Positions 8,669 through 17,269 of a stretch of 64,000 bases of DNA are shown here, piece after piece (position 1 is the stretch's first letter; each line of letters starts with the position of its first letter). Made by a program: the position numbers and the translations under genes. The stretch covers positions 1-64,000 of the forward strand of contig NZ_BMBP01000004.1 of the NCBI RefSeq assembly GCF_014634745.1, read 5' to 3'. The stretch comes from Leuconostoc pseudomesenteroides KCTC 3652 (lineage in GTDB: Bacteria > Bacillota > Bacilli > Lactobacillales > Lactobacillaceae). The notes below the pieces were generated by a model. The model saw only the letters and a list, made by a program, of their open reading frames with translations, ran no database searches and was not told the DNA's origin.

Positions 8669-9550
8669 ATGGAAAACATTTTCAAATCGCAGTTAAGCGC
8701 TTTGCGGCAAAAAAAGCACTTGTCACAAGAATTGTTAGCACAAAAATTATTTGTCTCTAGGCAATCAATCTCTAAGTGGGAGAACGGCGAATCCGAACCT
8801 AACATTGATAAGCTTATTTCTATTTCAGAAATATTTTCGGTCAACTTAGATTTTTTACTTGCTGGTCATACACATGGCGATGCTTTAATATTGGAGCTGA
8901 AAAATTTAAACAAATCATTCAAAAATCCTGTTTTAAAGGATGTCAATTTATCTATTTATGGTAGAGATCGTATCGCTTTGTTAGGCAGCAATGGATCAGG
9001 TAAAACAACAATTGTTAATACGATTTTGGGCAATATCATTCCGGATAAAGGTAGTGTCGTTAAACATTTTAATGCACAAGATGACCTCAGCGTTATGACG
9101 CAAGAAAATTGTTTGATTGCCTCTTTAAAGGTTCGCGAACAAATTGCTTTATCTTTGAAAATATATGATGCCTACTCAAAGATCAACATAGATGATTTGC
9201 TCAAAAAATTTAGATTGACTGAGCAATCTGAAGTGATCGTTGATCAACTTTCCGGCGGACAAAAACGGCGTTTAGCATTACTTTTGACGTTAATTAAACC
9301 ATCAAAACTATTGATACTAGATGAACCAACAGTGGGCATGGATTTAGAATCAATTGATTTATTTTGGGATTATTTGGATCATGTGGGTGGCAGTGTCGTC
9401 ACTATCACACATGATTTCAATCAAATTGATAACTACTTTACACGTGTCGTGTTACTAAAAGATGGTGTGATTAAGTCAGATGAATCAGTTGCCAATATTC
9501 ACTCTAATAATCAGACGATTGAACATTGGTATCGTCTCATGAATCAATAA
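8669..9550 (+). CDS. XRE-type DNA-binding domain fused to an ABC transporter ATPase
   Basis: One 293-residue polypeptide joins two modules. Residues 8-62 are a canonical XRE/HTH_3 domain (LSQELLAQKLFVSRQSISKWENGES). Residues 74-285 are an ABC ATPase with Walker A GSNGSGKTT (106-114), signature LSGGQKRR (about 194), Walker B LLILDEPT and a switch histidine in TITHD. The next gene is its permease. The layout suggests an exporter whose ATPase subunit also binds DNA and may regulate its own operon. The ATPase resembles drug or bacteriocin export (ABC-2) subunits. The GGAG is about 13 bases upstream of the start, which is rather far. Confidence 0.88.
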   Translation: MENIFKSQLSALRQKKHLSQELLAQKLFVSRQSISKWENGESEPNIDKLISISEIFSVNLDFLLAGHTHGDALILELKNLNKSFKNPVLKDVNLSIYGRDRIALLGSNGSGKTTIVNTILGNIIPDKGSVVKHFNAQDDLSVMTQENCLIASLKVREQIALSLKIYDAYSKINIDDLLKKFRLTEQSEVIVDQLSGGQKRRLALLLTLIKPSKLLILDEPTVGMDLESIDLFWDYLDHVGGSVVTITHDFNQIDNYFTRVVLLKDGVIKSDESVANIHSNNQTIEHWYRLMNQ

Positions 9551-9566
9551 TTAAAGGAGCTATTTA

Positions 9567-10313
9567 ATGATTACTTGGATAGAAATTAAAGATACATTCA
9601 GAAATAAACGTTTTATTTTGTTTACAGTCGTTTTCCCATTAGCGTGGTATTTAATGATGCTAAGTGTTTTTAACGGCATGACACACAATCCTGTTAATCG
9701 TTATTTGTGGTTTACAATTGCTGCGATAATCGGTATTTCGGGTAATTCTGTTGTGACGTTTTCTAAAAAAATATGTGATACCTATCAGTTTTATAAATTA
9801 CAATCTCAAACTTCGCATTATAGTATCAAACGTTGGATAACAGATCAGTTTATCGTGCAAGTTATTTTGAATGCCTGTATCGTTTTTGTTATTTTAGTTG
9901 CTGGCGCCTTATTTGGATCTTTGCCGATTAATTTGAGTTTAGGCATGTTAGTTATCTTGCTACTCATAATGGGACTGTATTTAAACGCAATCGGTTTTTT
10001 AATTGGTATTTATATGGATCAAAAGACAATTGCTGCGCTCAGCATGCCGTTGAGTATGGGATTTGGCGTTTTGATGATTCGCTGGGATACCGTAACGGCC
10101 GCTGACGGTATCTTAATAAAAATAATCTCGATTGTGCAACAATTTTTCCCTGGTTACTATATTTTTGACTATATTAAAAAAATTGGACAAAGCCAGTCAG
10201 TCAATCAATCTTTATTTAAATTTTTGTTGAGTGTTTTATTGATTGCCATTCCGTTTATTGTTATTTATTTGAAAAAACAGCAATTGGTATCACGATACCA
10301 CGTGAAAAACTAA
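9567..10313 (+). CDS. ABC-2 type exporter permease
   Basis: This 248-residue membrane protein has about six hydrophobic segments and a charged N terminus (WIEIKDTFRNKRF), typical of ABC-2 permeases for drugs or lipids. It lies 16 bases after the XRE-ABC fusion with AAAGGAG before the start, and one terminator follows the pair. The substrate is unknown. Together the two genes look like a small self-regulated export system. Confidence 0.85.
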   Translation: MITWIEIKDTFRNKRFILFTVVFPLAWYLMMLSVFNGMTHNPVNRYLWFTIAAIIGISGNSVVTFSKKICDTYQFYKLQSQTSHYSIKRWITDQFIVQVILNACIVFVILVAGALFGSLPINLSLGMLVILLLIMGLYLNAIGFLIGIYMDQKTIAALSMPLSMGFGVLMIRWDTVTAADGILIKIISIVQQFFPGYYIFDYIKKIGQSQSVNQSLFKFLLSVLLIAIPFIVIYLKKQQLVSRYHVKN

Positions 10314-10335
10314 GCCCTTCTATTGAATAGGGTAG

Positions 10336-10372
10336 CCTCGAAAGTGAAAAAACTTGCGAGGTGTTTTTTATT
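10336..10372 (+). terminator. Terminator of the XRE-ABC operon
   Basis: A ten-base stem, CCTCGAAAGT with ACTTGCGAGG (one mismatch), is followed by TGTTTTTTATTTT. Confidence 0.8.
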
Positions 10373-10458
10373 TTATAAGTCTAAAGCGTTGTCCTCATCA
10401 AGTTCTCGTCATAAATTAAGGGGATATATTTTCAATAGAGACAAGTAAAGACCGTACT

Positions 10459-10487
10459 TTGAAAATAACCGGTTAAACCATTATAAT
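10459..10487 (+). promoter_or_regulatory. Promoter of the flavoprotein-amidohydrolase-HAD operon
   Basis: TTGAAA (10459-10464), a 17-base spacer and TATAAT (10482-10487) lie about 70 bases before the next start. Confidence 0.75.
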
Positions 10488-10558
10488 AGTGAGTGACTAA
10501 TAATAAATCAGTATTGAAACCTTAGTTAGGTTGATTTGATACGCTGGGGAGAATATAA

Positions 10559-12415
10559 ATGCAAGTAGCAATCATTGGTGCCGGTCCGCGTGGTTTAGCG
10601 GTAGCTGAGCGCCTTATTAATTTGGATGACAGTGATAATCAACTTGATGTACAAATCTTTGATCCATACGCCATTGGTGGTCGTGTTTGGGACCCCACAA
10701 TCAAACAAAACAACTTATTCTTGATGAATACAGTCATTGACCAAGTGACACTATTCAATGATGATTCAATTGAAAACGGAGGCAAACCTTTTTCAGGACC
10801 AAGTCTCTTTCAATGGTTAACCACCGAAGCGCCTAATTTTATTGCACAACACCCAGAATTTGATAGTGCCTATGCGAGTGAAATTTTGCAGCTGACACAT
10901 ACTGGTGATTTCGCAACGCGTGGTATCATGGGCATCTATGCGGCTTGGTTTTTTGAATGGTTAAAAAGACGTGTCAAAGGCAATCAAACGCTTAATTATA
11001 CGAAACAAACTGTGGCCGATTTAGTTAAAATTGGGACAAAATTTCAAGTGACACTTGGTGATGGTACACAGATATTAGCAGACCAAGTTGTCATGGCACT
11101 TGGGCACGCTGATGATGAATTGACATCTGAAGAAGCTGATTTTAAGGCATTTGCCGATGAACACCACTTGCCTTATATTGGACCAACTCACCCATCAGAA
11201 GCTGATTTGTCAGGCTTGACAGAAAATAATCGCGTGATTATACGTGGCTTGGGATTGAGCTTTTTCGATTATTTAGCGGCACTTTCAATTGGCAAAGGTG
11301 GAACTTTTGTCCGTGATGATTCCGGAGAGTTAATTTATCAACCCTCTGGTCACGAACCACATATTATTGCAGGTTCGCGCGGTGGCTTCCCGCTACATGC
11401 GCGCGGTGTCAATGAAAAAGACACTAGTGAGTTATACCAGCCAACTTTCTTTACGTTACCTGCTCTTGAGGCGCTACGTGCTGCTGGAGACGGTAAAATG
11501 TCTTATGAGGCTTTTGAAAGTTTAGTGGTTAAGGAATTGACCTATAAACACTTGCTAAATCGTATTAATAGTGGGCAAAGTAATCTGACGTATGATCAAT
11601 CCGAAGCGCTTAAAGTGGCATTACTCACGAGTGGTGACTTGAATGCCACAGCTGCCGAATTTGGTTTGAGTGATATACCATCATTAGATATTGATTTGGT
11701 ACGTAATCCAGCTCGTGATTTGCCAAATGATGCCGATTATCGCACTTGGGTATTATCGTATTTAGCTGCGGATATTGCTGATGCACGGCTGGGGAACAAA
11801 TCAGCACCATTTGCTGGCGCGTTTGATATTCTGCGAGATATGCGTGACCGTGTGCGCTATGTTGTGGAACATGATTATTTCTCAGTTGATGATTATGAAA
11901 AGTTTTTGACCAAATTCCGTCCGCTGGACGTTTTGGTATCAGTTGGACCACCATTATTACGTGTCGAACAGCTTCGTGCGTTGATAAAAGCCGGTATTGT
12001 TGATATTACCGCGTCACAAATCAAGGTGACAACCGAGGACGGTCAGTTTGTTGCACGAGACAGCCGACAACAAGAATACCGCGGCAATGCCTTAGTGGAA
12101 GCAAGGTTAGGTGCAACTAACATGGCAATCGCGGTCAATCCTATTTTAGTTAATTTGCGCGATAAAGGAACACTGGTATCGCCAACTTTGATGCGTCAAG
12201 ATGGGACAAGTTGGACATTGGGTGCTGCTAATATTGATCGCCAAACATTAGAAGTTATTGATGCAAATGGGGATCACATTCCCAATTTGTACTTGTATGG
12301 CATTCCTGTTGAAGGGAAAAAATGGTTTGGCACAGTGATTCCTCGTCCGGGTGTTAACACGGTGATTTTGCGAGAAGGTGCTGTCATTGCACAACGTATT
12401 TTGGAGAACTTGTGA
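10559..12415 (+). CDS. FAD/NAD(P)-binding flavoprotein (COG4529 type)
   Basis: This 618-residue protein begins with a dinucleotide-binding motif, VAIIGAGPRGLAVAERL (residues 3-19), followed by GGRVWDP, typical of the FAD-NAD(P)-binding family related to N-hydroxylating monooxygenases. A second nucleotide-binding region follows RVIIRGLGLSFFDYL (about 225-240). The C-terminal part (PNLYLYGIPVEGKKW) is conserved in this family. Its reaction is unknown. It overlaps the amidohydrolase gene (TGATG), which suggests a shared oxidative-then-hydrolytic pathway, but the substrate cannot be inferred. Confidence 0.8.
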   Translation: MQVAIIGAGPRGLAVAERLINLDDSDNQLDVQIFDPYAIGGRVWDPTIKQNNLFLMNTVIDQVTLFNDDSIENGGKPFSGPSLFQWLTTEAPNFIAQHPEFDSAYASEILQLTHTGDFATRGIMGIYAAWFFEWLKRRVKGNQTLNYTKQTVADLVKIGTKFQVTLGDGTQILADQVVMALGHADDELTSEEADFKAFADEHHLPYIGPTHPSEADLSGLTENNRVIIRGLGLSFFDYLAALSIGKGGTFVRDDSGELIYQPSGHEPHIIAGSRGGFPLHARGVNEKDTSELYQPTFFTLPALEALRAAGDGKMSYEAFESLVVKELTYKHLLNRINSGQSNLTYDQSEALKVALLTSGDLNATAAEFGLSDIPSLDIDLVRNPARDLPNDADYRTWVLSYLAADIADARLGNKSAPFAGAFDILRDMRDRVRYVVEHDYFSVDDYEKFLTKFRPLDVLVSVGPPLLRVEQLRALIKAGIVDITASQIKVTTEDGQFVARDSRQQEYRGNALVEARLGATNMAIAVNPILVNLRDKGTLVSPTLMRQDGTSWTLGAANIDRQTLEVIDANGDHIPNLYLYGIPVEGKKWFGTVIPRPGVNTVILREGAVIAQRILENL

Positions 12416-13650
12416 TGGCAAAATTATTTACAAATGCGCGACTATACCAAGAAGATGAACAGGTTTTTAGACCAAACGCATGGTTCGTGGTAGCAAATGA
12501 TCATATTGTTTCACGTGGAACAAATGATGTGCCAAGTGATTTTTCAAGCTTAGAAACGACTGATTTGCAAGATCACTATGTCATGCCAAGTCTGATTAAT
12601 ACGCATGTTCACATTGCTAATCGTGTATTTCCTGTTGGTGCTAATCAGTTGATCAAAACTGATGAAGAACGAATTCAAAATGGTTTGGCAAATCTTCAAA
12701 CGTTGCAACAAAATGGTGTAGCGTTTGCTCGAGCATTAGCAACGACAAATGATTTAGATATTGACATTGCCAAGCGGGCTGAACAACAAAACTTGATTGG
12801 CTTACAAACTGCTGGGCGTGCAATTACAACAGTTGGTGGTCATGGTTCAAAGCAAGGGATCGTGGTTGCAACCCCTGCCGAGATGCGGGCTGCCGTGCGT
12901 GGTCATTTTCTAGCAGGTGTTGATAACATCAAATTGTTTGCCAGTGGGGGCATTGCTTTTAGTCCTAATGAGCAACCTGATGATGTGCAAATGTCATTTG
13001 AGTTAATACAAGCAGCTGCTCAAGCAGTTCATGAAAAATCTCATGCTCGTTTGGCAGTCCACGAAGAAGCGCTTGAAGGCGTTAAAATTGCTTTGCGTGC
13101 TGGCGCTGATGGCATTGAACATGCTTTTGATGCTGATGATGAAGCGATTAATTTGTTTCTTAAAACGAGCGCAACACTGACGCCAACGCTGACAGCACCC
13201 TATGTAATTGTCAAACGTGGGGATGGCATTTTACCAGAATGGATGGTTAAAACAGCTTATAAGTGGGCACCGCGACACATGCGTGCTTTGGGTCAATATG
13301 CAAAAGCCGGTGTTAAATTAACACTTGGGACAGATGCCGGATCACCGCTCAACGGCTTCAATGATACGGCATTAGAGGCACAATTGATGGTGATGGCAGG
13401 TGCAACACCGGCACAAGTGTTGCAAGCTGCGACGATTAATGGTGCTGAATTGCTACATATTGAATCAGAGTATGGGCACTTGAAGACGGGTGCGATGGCT
13501 AACTTTATCGTCATGGACCAGTCTCCGCTTGAAAATATAACGGCAGTAAATTTGCCAACCGTTTATTATAAAGGTAAACTAGTGTCAGAGGCACCAGACC
13601 GTTCTGGTGAATTACAATACCCATTGAATAAAGGAAGCTTGGACTATTGA
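12415..13650 (+). CDS. Metal-dependent amidohydrolase, imidazolonepropionase/prolidase-like
   Basis: This 411-residue amidohydrolase-superfamily enzyme has metal-binding THVH (about residue 63), GGHGSK (about 141), VHEEAL, a GIEHAFD histidine and the catalytic Asp in LGTDAGSP (about 304). Similar proteins are annotated as Xaa-Pro dipeptidase- or imidazolonepropionase-related hydrolases. The ATG at 12415 lies eight bases after GGAG; a GTG at 12412 is an alternative. It is the middle gene of a three-gene overlapping operon. Confidence 0.82.
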   Translation: MAKLFTNARLYQEDEQVFRPNAWFVVANDHIVSRGTNDVPSDFSSLETTDLQDHYVMPSLINTHVHIANRVFPVGANQLIKTDEERIQNGLANLQTLQQNGVAFARALATTNDLDIDIAKRAEQQNLIGLQTAGRAITTVGGHGSKQGIVVATPAEMRAAVRGHFLAGVDNIKLFASGGIAFSPNEQPDDVQMSFELIQAAAQAVHEKSHARLAVHEEALEGVKIALRAGADGIEHAFDADDEAINLFLKTSATLTPTLTAPYVIVKRGDGILPEWMVKTAYKWAPRHMRALGQYAKAGVKLTLGTDAGSPLNGFNDTALEAQLMVMAGATPAQVLQAATINGAELLHIESEYGHLKTGAMANFIVMDQSPLENITAVNLPTVYYKGKLVSEAPDRSGELQYPLNKGSLDY

Positions 13651-14456
13651 CAATTCAGCTTATTGCAACTGATTTAGATGGTACGTTTTTGACAGATGAC
13701 AAGAAGTTTGACCAAACGTTATTTCGGCGTGTTTTGAGTCAATTAAAACGTCAAAATATTGCTTTTGCCATTGCAACTGGCGTTCATCAAGAGCGAATCA
13801 ACGTTATTTTTAAAGACTTTTTGAATGAGCCGATTAATTTTGTGACCAATAATGGTGCGCGTGTCATTAAAAGCGATGGTTCAGTGCTGTTTTCAAAGGC
13901 TTTATCGTTGAAAACATTAGCACATATTCAAGATTTTTTAGTTAATTATGATGTTCAACCTGATCGTGGTTTGGTCTTTTCGACTGATGAGACGGCTTAT
14001 TTGCCACGGTACGCTAACATTAAAAATAGTGAACGGTACTTCAAGCTTTTTAAAAATATTGTTCGGTTTGAAAATGTTTCAGATATTCCGGAGCCAATAT
14101 ATAAAGTAACAATGAGTTGGCAAAACTTTGACGAGTCTCAATTTTATCGTGACGCGCGGCTGGCATTAGGTGATGCTGTCCACATTACTGAAACAGGGAC
14201 TGGAGCGATTGATATTATCGCGGCCGGTGTTAATAAAGCGTCTGCTCTCAATATGTTAGCGTCGAGCTATGGTGTTAATATGGTGGATGTTGTCGCTTTT
14301 GGTGACGGTGGCAATGATGTTGAAATGTTGTGCGCGGTTGGGCAACCGTTCAAAATGCCAAACGCACGCATCACGGGTGATTATCAAACAGCAGTTGATG
14401 ATAATAACAACAGCGGTGTGTTGAAAACAATTCAGAAGATAACGCATTTATCATAA
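13647..14456 (+). CDS. Cof-type HAD-IIB phosphatase
   Basis: This 269-residue HAD-IIB protein has motif I DLDGTFLTDD (residues 9-18), ATGVHQER near 44, a conserved Lys near 203 (GVNKASAL) and motif IV FGDGGNDVEML near 220. It starts at TTG (13647), overlapping the TGA of the amidohydrolase, so it is translationally coupled. It probably dephosphorylates a sugar or cofactor phosphate. No substrate can be assigned. Confidence 0.83.
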   Translation: MTIQLIATDLDGTFLTDDKKFDQTLFRRVLSQLKRQNIAFAIATGVHQERINVIFKDFLNEPINFVTNNGARVIKSDGSVLFSKALSLKTLAHIQDFLVNYDVQPDRGLVFSTDETAYLPRYANIKNSERYFKLFKNIVRFENVSDIPEPIYKVTMSWQNFDESQFYRDARLALGDAVHITETGTGAIDIIAAGVNKASALNMLASSYGVNMVDVVAFGDGGNDVEMLCAVGQPFKMPNARITGDYQTAVDDNNNSGVLKTIQKITHLS

Positions 14457-14458
14457 AA

Positions 14459-14486
14459 AAAGCATTGCAGGTGTGCAGTGCTTTTA
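14459..14486 (+). terminator. Terminator after the HAD gene
   Basis: An eleven-base stem (14459-14469 with 14474-14484, one wobble) has a GGTG loop and ends in TTTTA. Confidence 0.75.
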
Positions 14487-14510
14487 TAATACTTGTCAGG
14501 AGGTATTATT

Positions 14511-15377
14511 ATGGCATTAGGATTTATTGGTACTGGTGTGATGGGAACGGGTATTATTAATAATTTACTCAAAGCTGGACATCATGTCACGGTTTATAAT
14601 CGCACCCAATCAAAGGCAGATGAAGTGATTAGTCATGGCGCCGTGTGGGCGGATACACCAGCAGAAGTTGCTCAACAAGCCGATATTGTTTTTAGCATGG
14701 TCGGCTATCCCCAAGATGTTGAAGATGTTTGGACCCGAGATGATGGGATTTTTGCCGGTGCTAAACCAGGTAGTATTTTAGTGGATATGACCACTTCGAC
14801 GCCACATTTAGCTGAGCAACTGGCACAAACTGGCGCGGATTTAGGCTTTAAAGTCTTAGACGCACCAGTATCTGGTGGTGATATTGGTGCAAAGTCTGGT
14901 ACTTTAACTATCATGGTCGGTGGTGAGGCTGATGTGTTTGAAGCCGTTAAACCAGTTTTTGAAAGCATTGGGCAACAAATTGTGCATGTGGGTTCGGCCG
15001 GTAAAGGGCAACACATGAAAATGAGCAATAACATTGGCGTCGCAGCAACAGTCATAACGATGGCAGAATCTTTGGTGTATGCCAAAGCGGCTGGCTTAGA
15101 TTTAGAAATGGCTTATAATGTTTGGCGTAAAGGGGCTGCTGGCTCTTGGTCAATTGATAACTATACGCCGCGTGTTTTAAAGGGTGATTTTGCTGCCGGA
15201 TTTTATGCCAAACATTTGCTAAAAGACTTAAGAATTGCACTTGATGCCGCCAAGGAAATGGACATTGACCTCCCTAACACAGCCTTAGCGGAAAAATTGT
15301 TTGCAAAATTAAGTGTCGATCACGGGGATGAGGGCGTACAAGCAATTGTGAAATTGTGGGCGGTATTTTCGTCATAA
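14511..15377 (+). CDS. NAD(P)-dependent beta-hydroxyacid dehydrogenase (3-hydroxyisobutyrate/tartronate semialdehyde family)
   Basis: This 288-residue oxidoreductase has the N-terminal Rossmann motif GFIGTGVMGTGI (residues 4-15), the family substrate motif DAPVSGGDIGAKSG (about 118-131) and the catalytic Lys in GKGQHMKMSNN (about 171). The family reduces short beta-hydroxy acids such as 2-hydroxy-3-oxopropionate or succinic semialdehyde. I start it at 14511, after a strong AGGAGG; the frame is open from 14493. It stands alone between terminators. The exact substrate is unknown. Confidence 0.88.
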   Translation: MALGFIGTGVMGTGIINNLLKAGHHVTVYNRTQSKADEVISHGAVWADTPAEVAQQADIVFSMVGYPQDVEDVWTRDDGIFAGAKPGSILVDMTTSTPHLAEQLAQTGADLGFKVLDAPVSGGDIGAKSGTLTIMVGGEADVFEAVKPVFESIGQQIVHVGSAGKGQHMKMSNNIGVAATVITMAESLVYAKAAGLDLEMAYNVWRKGAAGSWSIDNYTPRVLKGDFAAGFYAKHLLKDLRIALDAAKEMDIDLPNTALAEKLFAKLSVDHGDEGVQAIVKLWAVFSS

Positions 15378-15381
15378 TTTG

Positions 15382-15410
15382 TTGCATTTTTAGTCAATAG
15401 TTGTTAATAT
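15382..15410 (+). promoter_or_regulatory. Promoter of the BMP gene
   Basis: TTGCAT (15382-15387), a 17-base spacer and TAATAT (15405-15410). Downstream lie a small palindrome TGTGTCAACACA (15420-15431) and a hairpin, CTATGTAT with ATACATAG (15439-15462), directly before the ribosome site. Both could modulate expression. Confidence 0.6.
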
Positions 15411-15476
15411 GGTAGACAGTGTGTCAACACAAAATTTTCTATGTATACCGAGAGATACATAGTCGGAGGATATGAT

Positions 15477-16541
15477 ATGAAACGTTCTACCTTAGTCGGC
15501 GCAGTTGTCGCCGCTGTTGCAGTTATTGGCATTGGTGCCGCGGTTATCACCAACAATCAGGCTAGTAAAAAGGGCGCGTATAGTGTAGCGCTAGTGACTA
15601 GTACTGGTGGTGTTGATGATAAGTCTTTTAACCAATCCGCTTGGGCTGGTATTAAAAAATACGGTCAACAAAATGCACTCAAACAAGGCGTTAATGGCTA
15701 TTCTTATTTTGTGTCAAACGATAGTTCAGAAATTAAGTCTAACTTGCAACAAGCTGTCAAAGCCAACTACAAATTAGTTGTTGGTATTAGTTTCATGGGT
15801 GGTCCGGCAATGAAACAAGTTGCCAAGGCAAACCCTAAAACGCAATTTGCCATGGTTGAAGCAGAAGTACCATATAAAAATGCTGTTTCAATTATGTTCA
15901 AATCAGAACAGTCATCTTATCTAGCCGGTGTCGCTGCCGCAACAGCCTCAAAGACAGGTAAAATCGGGTTTGTTGGTGGGGTCAAAGGTGAAGTGTTAGA
16001 TCATTTTGAAGCCGGCTTTAAAGCAGGTGTCCTAGCCACTAACCCTAAGGCAACGTTCGTGTCACAGTATGCCAATACATTTACGGATGCAGCTAAAGGT
16101 AAGACAATTGCTGCTGCAATGTATGCGAGTGGTGTTGATGTGATATTCCAAGCTGCTGGTGCAACTGGTAACGGTGTTTTTGCTGAAGCTAAGGCTGAAA
16201 ATCAAGCCACTACGGCAGACAAGAAGGTCTGGGTCGTTGGGGTTGATATGGACCAAAAAGCTGATGGTAACTACACAACCAAAGACGGTGAAAAGAGCAA
16301 CTTTACACTAGCTTCAGCTATCAAACGTGTTGATAATGCAGTCGTTTTGGTGGCTAACCAAGGTAAAAAGGGTAACTTCCCTGGTGGCAAAACAGTCACT
16401 TACGGTTTGAAAGAAAAAGGTGTCGATATCGCACGTGACAGTATGCCAGATAACGCTTGGCAAGCAGCACAAAAGGCAAAACAACAAATTTTAGCTGGCA
16501 AAATTTCAGTGCCAACTGATCCAACAAAAGTTAAACAATAA
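15477..16541 (+). CDS. BMP-family nucleoside-binding protein of an ABC importer
   Basis: This 354-residue protein has an N-terminal hydrophobic segment (residues 5-28) followed by ALVTSTGGVDDKSFNQSAW, the hallmark of BmpA/PnrA/Med proteins that bind purine nucleosides outside the membrane. The usual lipobox cysteine is absent: the segment reads IGIGAAVITNN, so the protein is either cleaved and released or stays anchored by its N terminus. No permease or ATPase is adjacent. The matching transporter is probably the three-gene set at 53358-57000. The start at 15477 follows CGGAGG. Confidence 0.88.
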   Translation: MKRSTLVGAVVAAVAVIGIGAAVITNNQASKKGAYSVALVTSTGGVDDKSFNQSAWAGIKKYGQQNALKQGVNGYSYFVSNDSSEIKSNLQQAVKANYKLVVGISFMGGPAMKQVAKANPKTQFAMVEAEVPYKNAVSIMFKSEQSSYLAGVAAATASKTGKIGFVGGVKGEVLDHFEAGFKAGVLATNPKATFVSQYANTFTDAAKGKTIAAAMYASGVDVIFQAAGATGNGVFAEAKAENQATTADKKVWVVGVDMDQKADGNYTTKDGEKSNFTLASAIKRVDNAVVLVANQGKKGNFPGGKTVTYGLKEKGVDIARDSMPDNAWQAAQKAKQQILAGKISVPTDPTKVKQ

Positions 16542-16570
16542 TTAAGGCTAAGTCAAAAACTTTGATTTAC

Positions 16571-16599
16571 TTGTGCTTGGCTTGAATTCATGGTATGAT
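16571..16599 (+). promoter_or_regulatory. Promoter of rpmH
   Basis: TTGTGC (16571-16576), a 17-base spacer and TATGAT (16594-16599). Confidence 0.55.
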
Positions 16600-16655
16600 T
16601 ATTAGCGAATTGCAAAGTTTTTGCAGGTAAAAATCGCGATTGGAGGTGAACACAC

Positions 16656-16790
16656 ATGAAGCGTACATACCAACCAAAGAAGCGTCATCGTGAACGCGTA
16701 CACGGATTCCGTAAGCGTATGAGCACGAGCAACGGTCGTAAAGTTTTGGCTCGCCGTCGTGCAAAGGGCCGCAAGGTTCTATCTGCCTAA
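16656..16790 (+). CDS. rpmH: 50S ribosomal protein L34
   Basis: This 44-residue, strongly basic protein begins [20 protein letters not shown] and ends [11 protein letters not shown], which is unmistakably L34, a small protein of the large ribosomal subunit. TGGAGGTGA precedes it. As in most bacteria it is followed by rnpA, but the gene before it is the BMP gene rather than dnaA. Confidence 0.97.
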   Translation: MKRTYQPKKRHRERVHGFRKRMSTSNGRKVLARRRAKGRKVLSA

Positions 16791-16794
16791 CAAG

Positions 16795-16819
16795 GTCGCT
16801 GCTCAGCAGTGGCTTTTTT
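16795..16819 (+). terminator. Attenuating terminator between rpmH and rnpA
   Basis: An eight-base stem (16795-16802 with 16806-16813, two wobbles) has a TCA loop and is followed by six T. It probably lowers rnpA transcription relative to rpmH. Confidence 0.6.
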
Positions 16820-16918
16820 ATTTACAAGTTGAAGCTGATACCTGTATTCAGGCAGCTTTGGCAAATCTAATTTTGAATGCGGGTCAACCGCGTACATAAT
16901 AGGGAGCCGCGTCACGTT

Positions 16919-17269
16919 ATGAGAAAAACATTCCGTATCAAAAAACCAGAAGAGTTTCAACAGGTTTTTAATAAGCATCATTCGATAGCTAATAAGTATT
17001 TTATTGTCTATCAAATGACTAAAACTGATCAAAAGCACTTCCGTGTCGGTTTATCTGTTAGCAAAAAAGTCGGTAAGGCCCATGACCGAGTGTGGGTAAA
17101 ACGTCGCATACGACAGAGTTTATTAGAATTAAAACCACAAATGCCTCAAGAATTGGATTTATTAGTGATTGCGCGACCAGCTGCCGCACATCAAAGTCAA
17201 AAGTTCTTAAAAGAGCAGATGATTCATGTGTTAAAATTGGCTAAGATATTGAAAGAAGAGAATGCATGA
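16919..17269 (+). CDS. rnpA: Ribonuclease P protein component
   Basis: This 116-residue basic protein begins MRKTFRIKKPEEFQ like other RnpA proteins, and it assists the RNase P RNA in cleaving tRNA 5' leaders. I use the ATG at 16919; the frame is open from 16877 but homologues begin here. The GGGAG lies about 12 bases away. The usual RNR signature is altered: the segment reads HDRVWVKRRIRQSL where most bacteria have R-N-R-x-K-R. The last codon overlaps yidC by four bases. Confidence 0.93.
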   Translation: MRKTFRIKKPEEFQQVFNKHHSIANKYFIVYQMTKTDQKHFRVGLSVSKKVGKAHDRVWVKRRIRQSLLELKPQMPQELDLLVIARPAAAHQSQKFLKEQMIHVLKLAKILKEENA

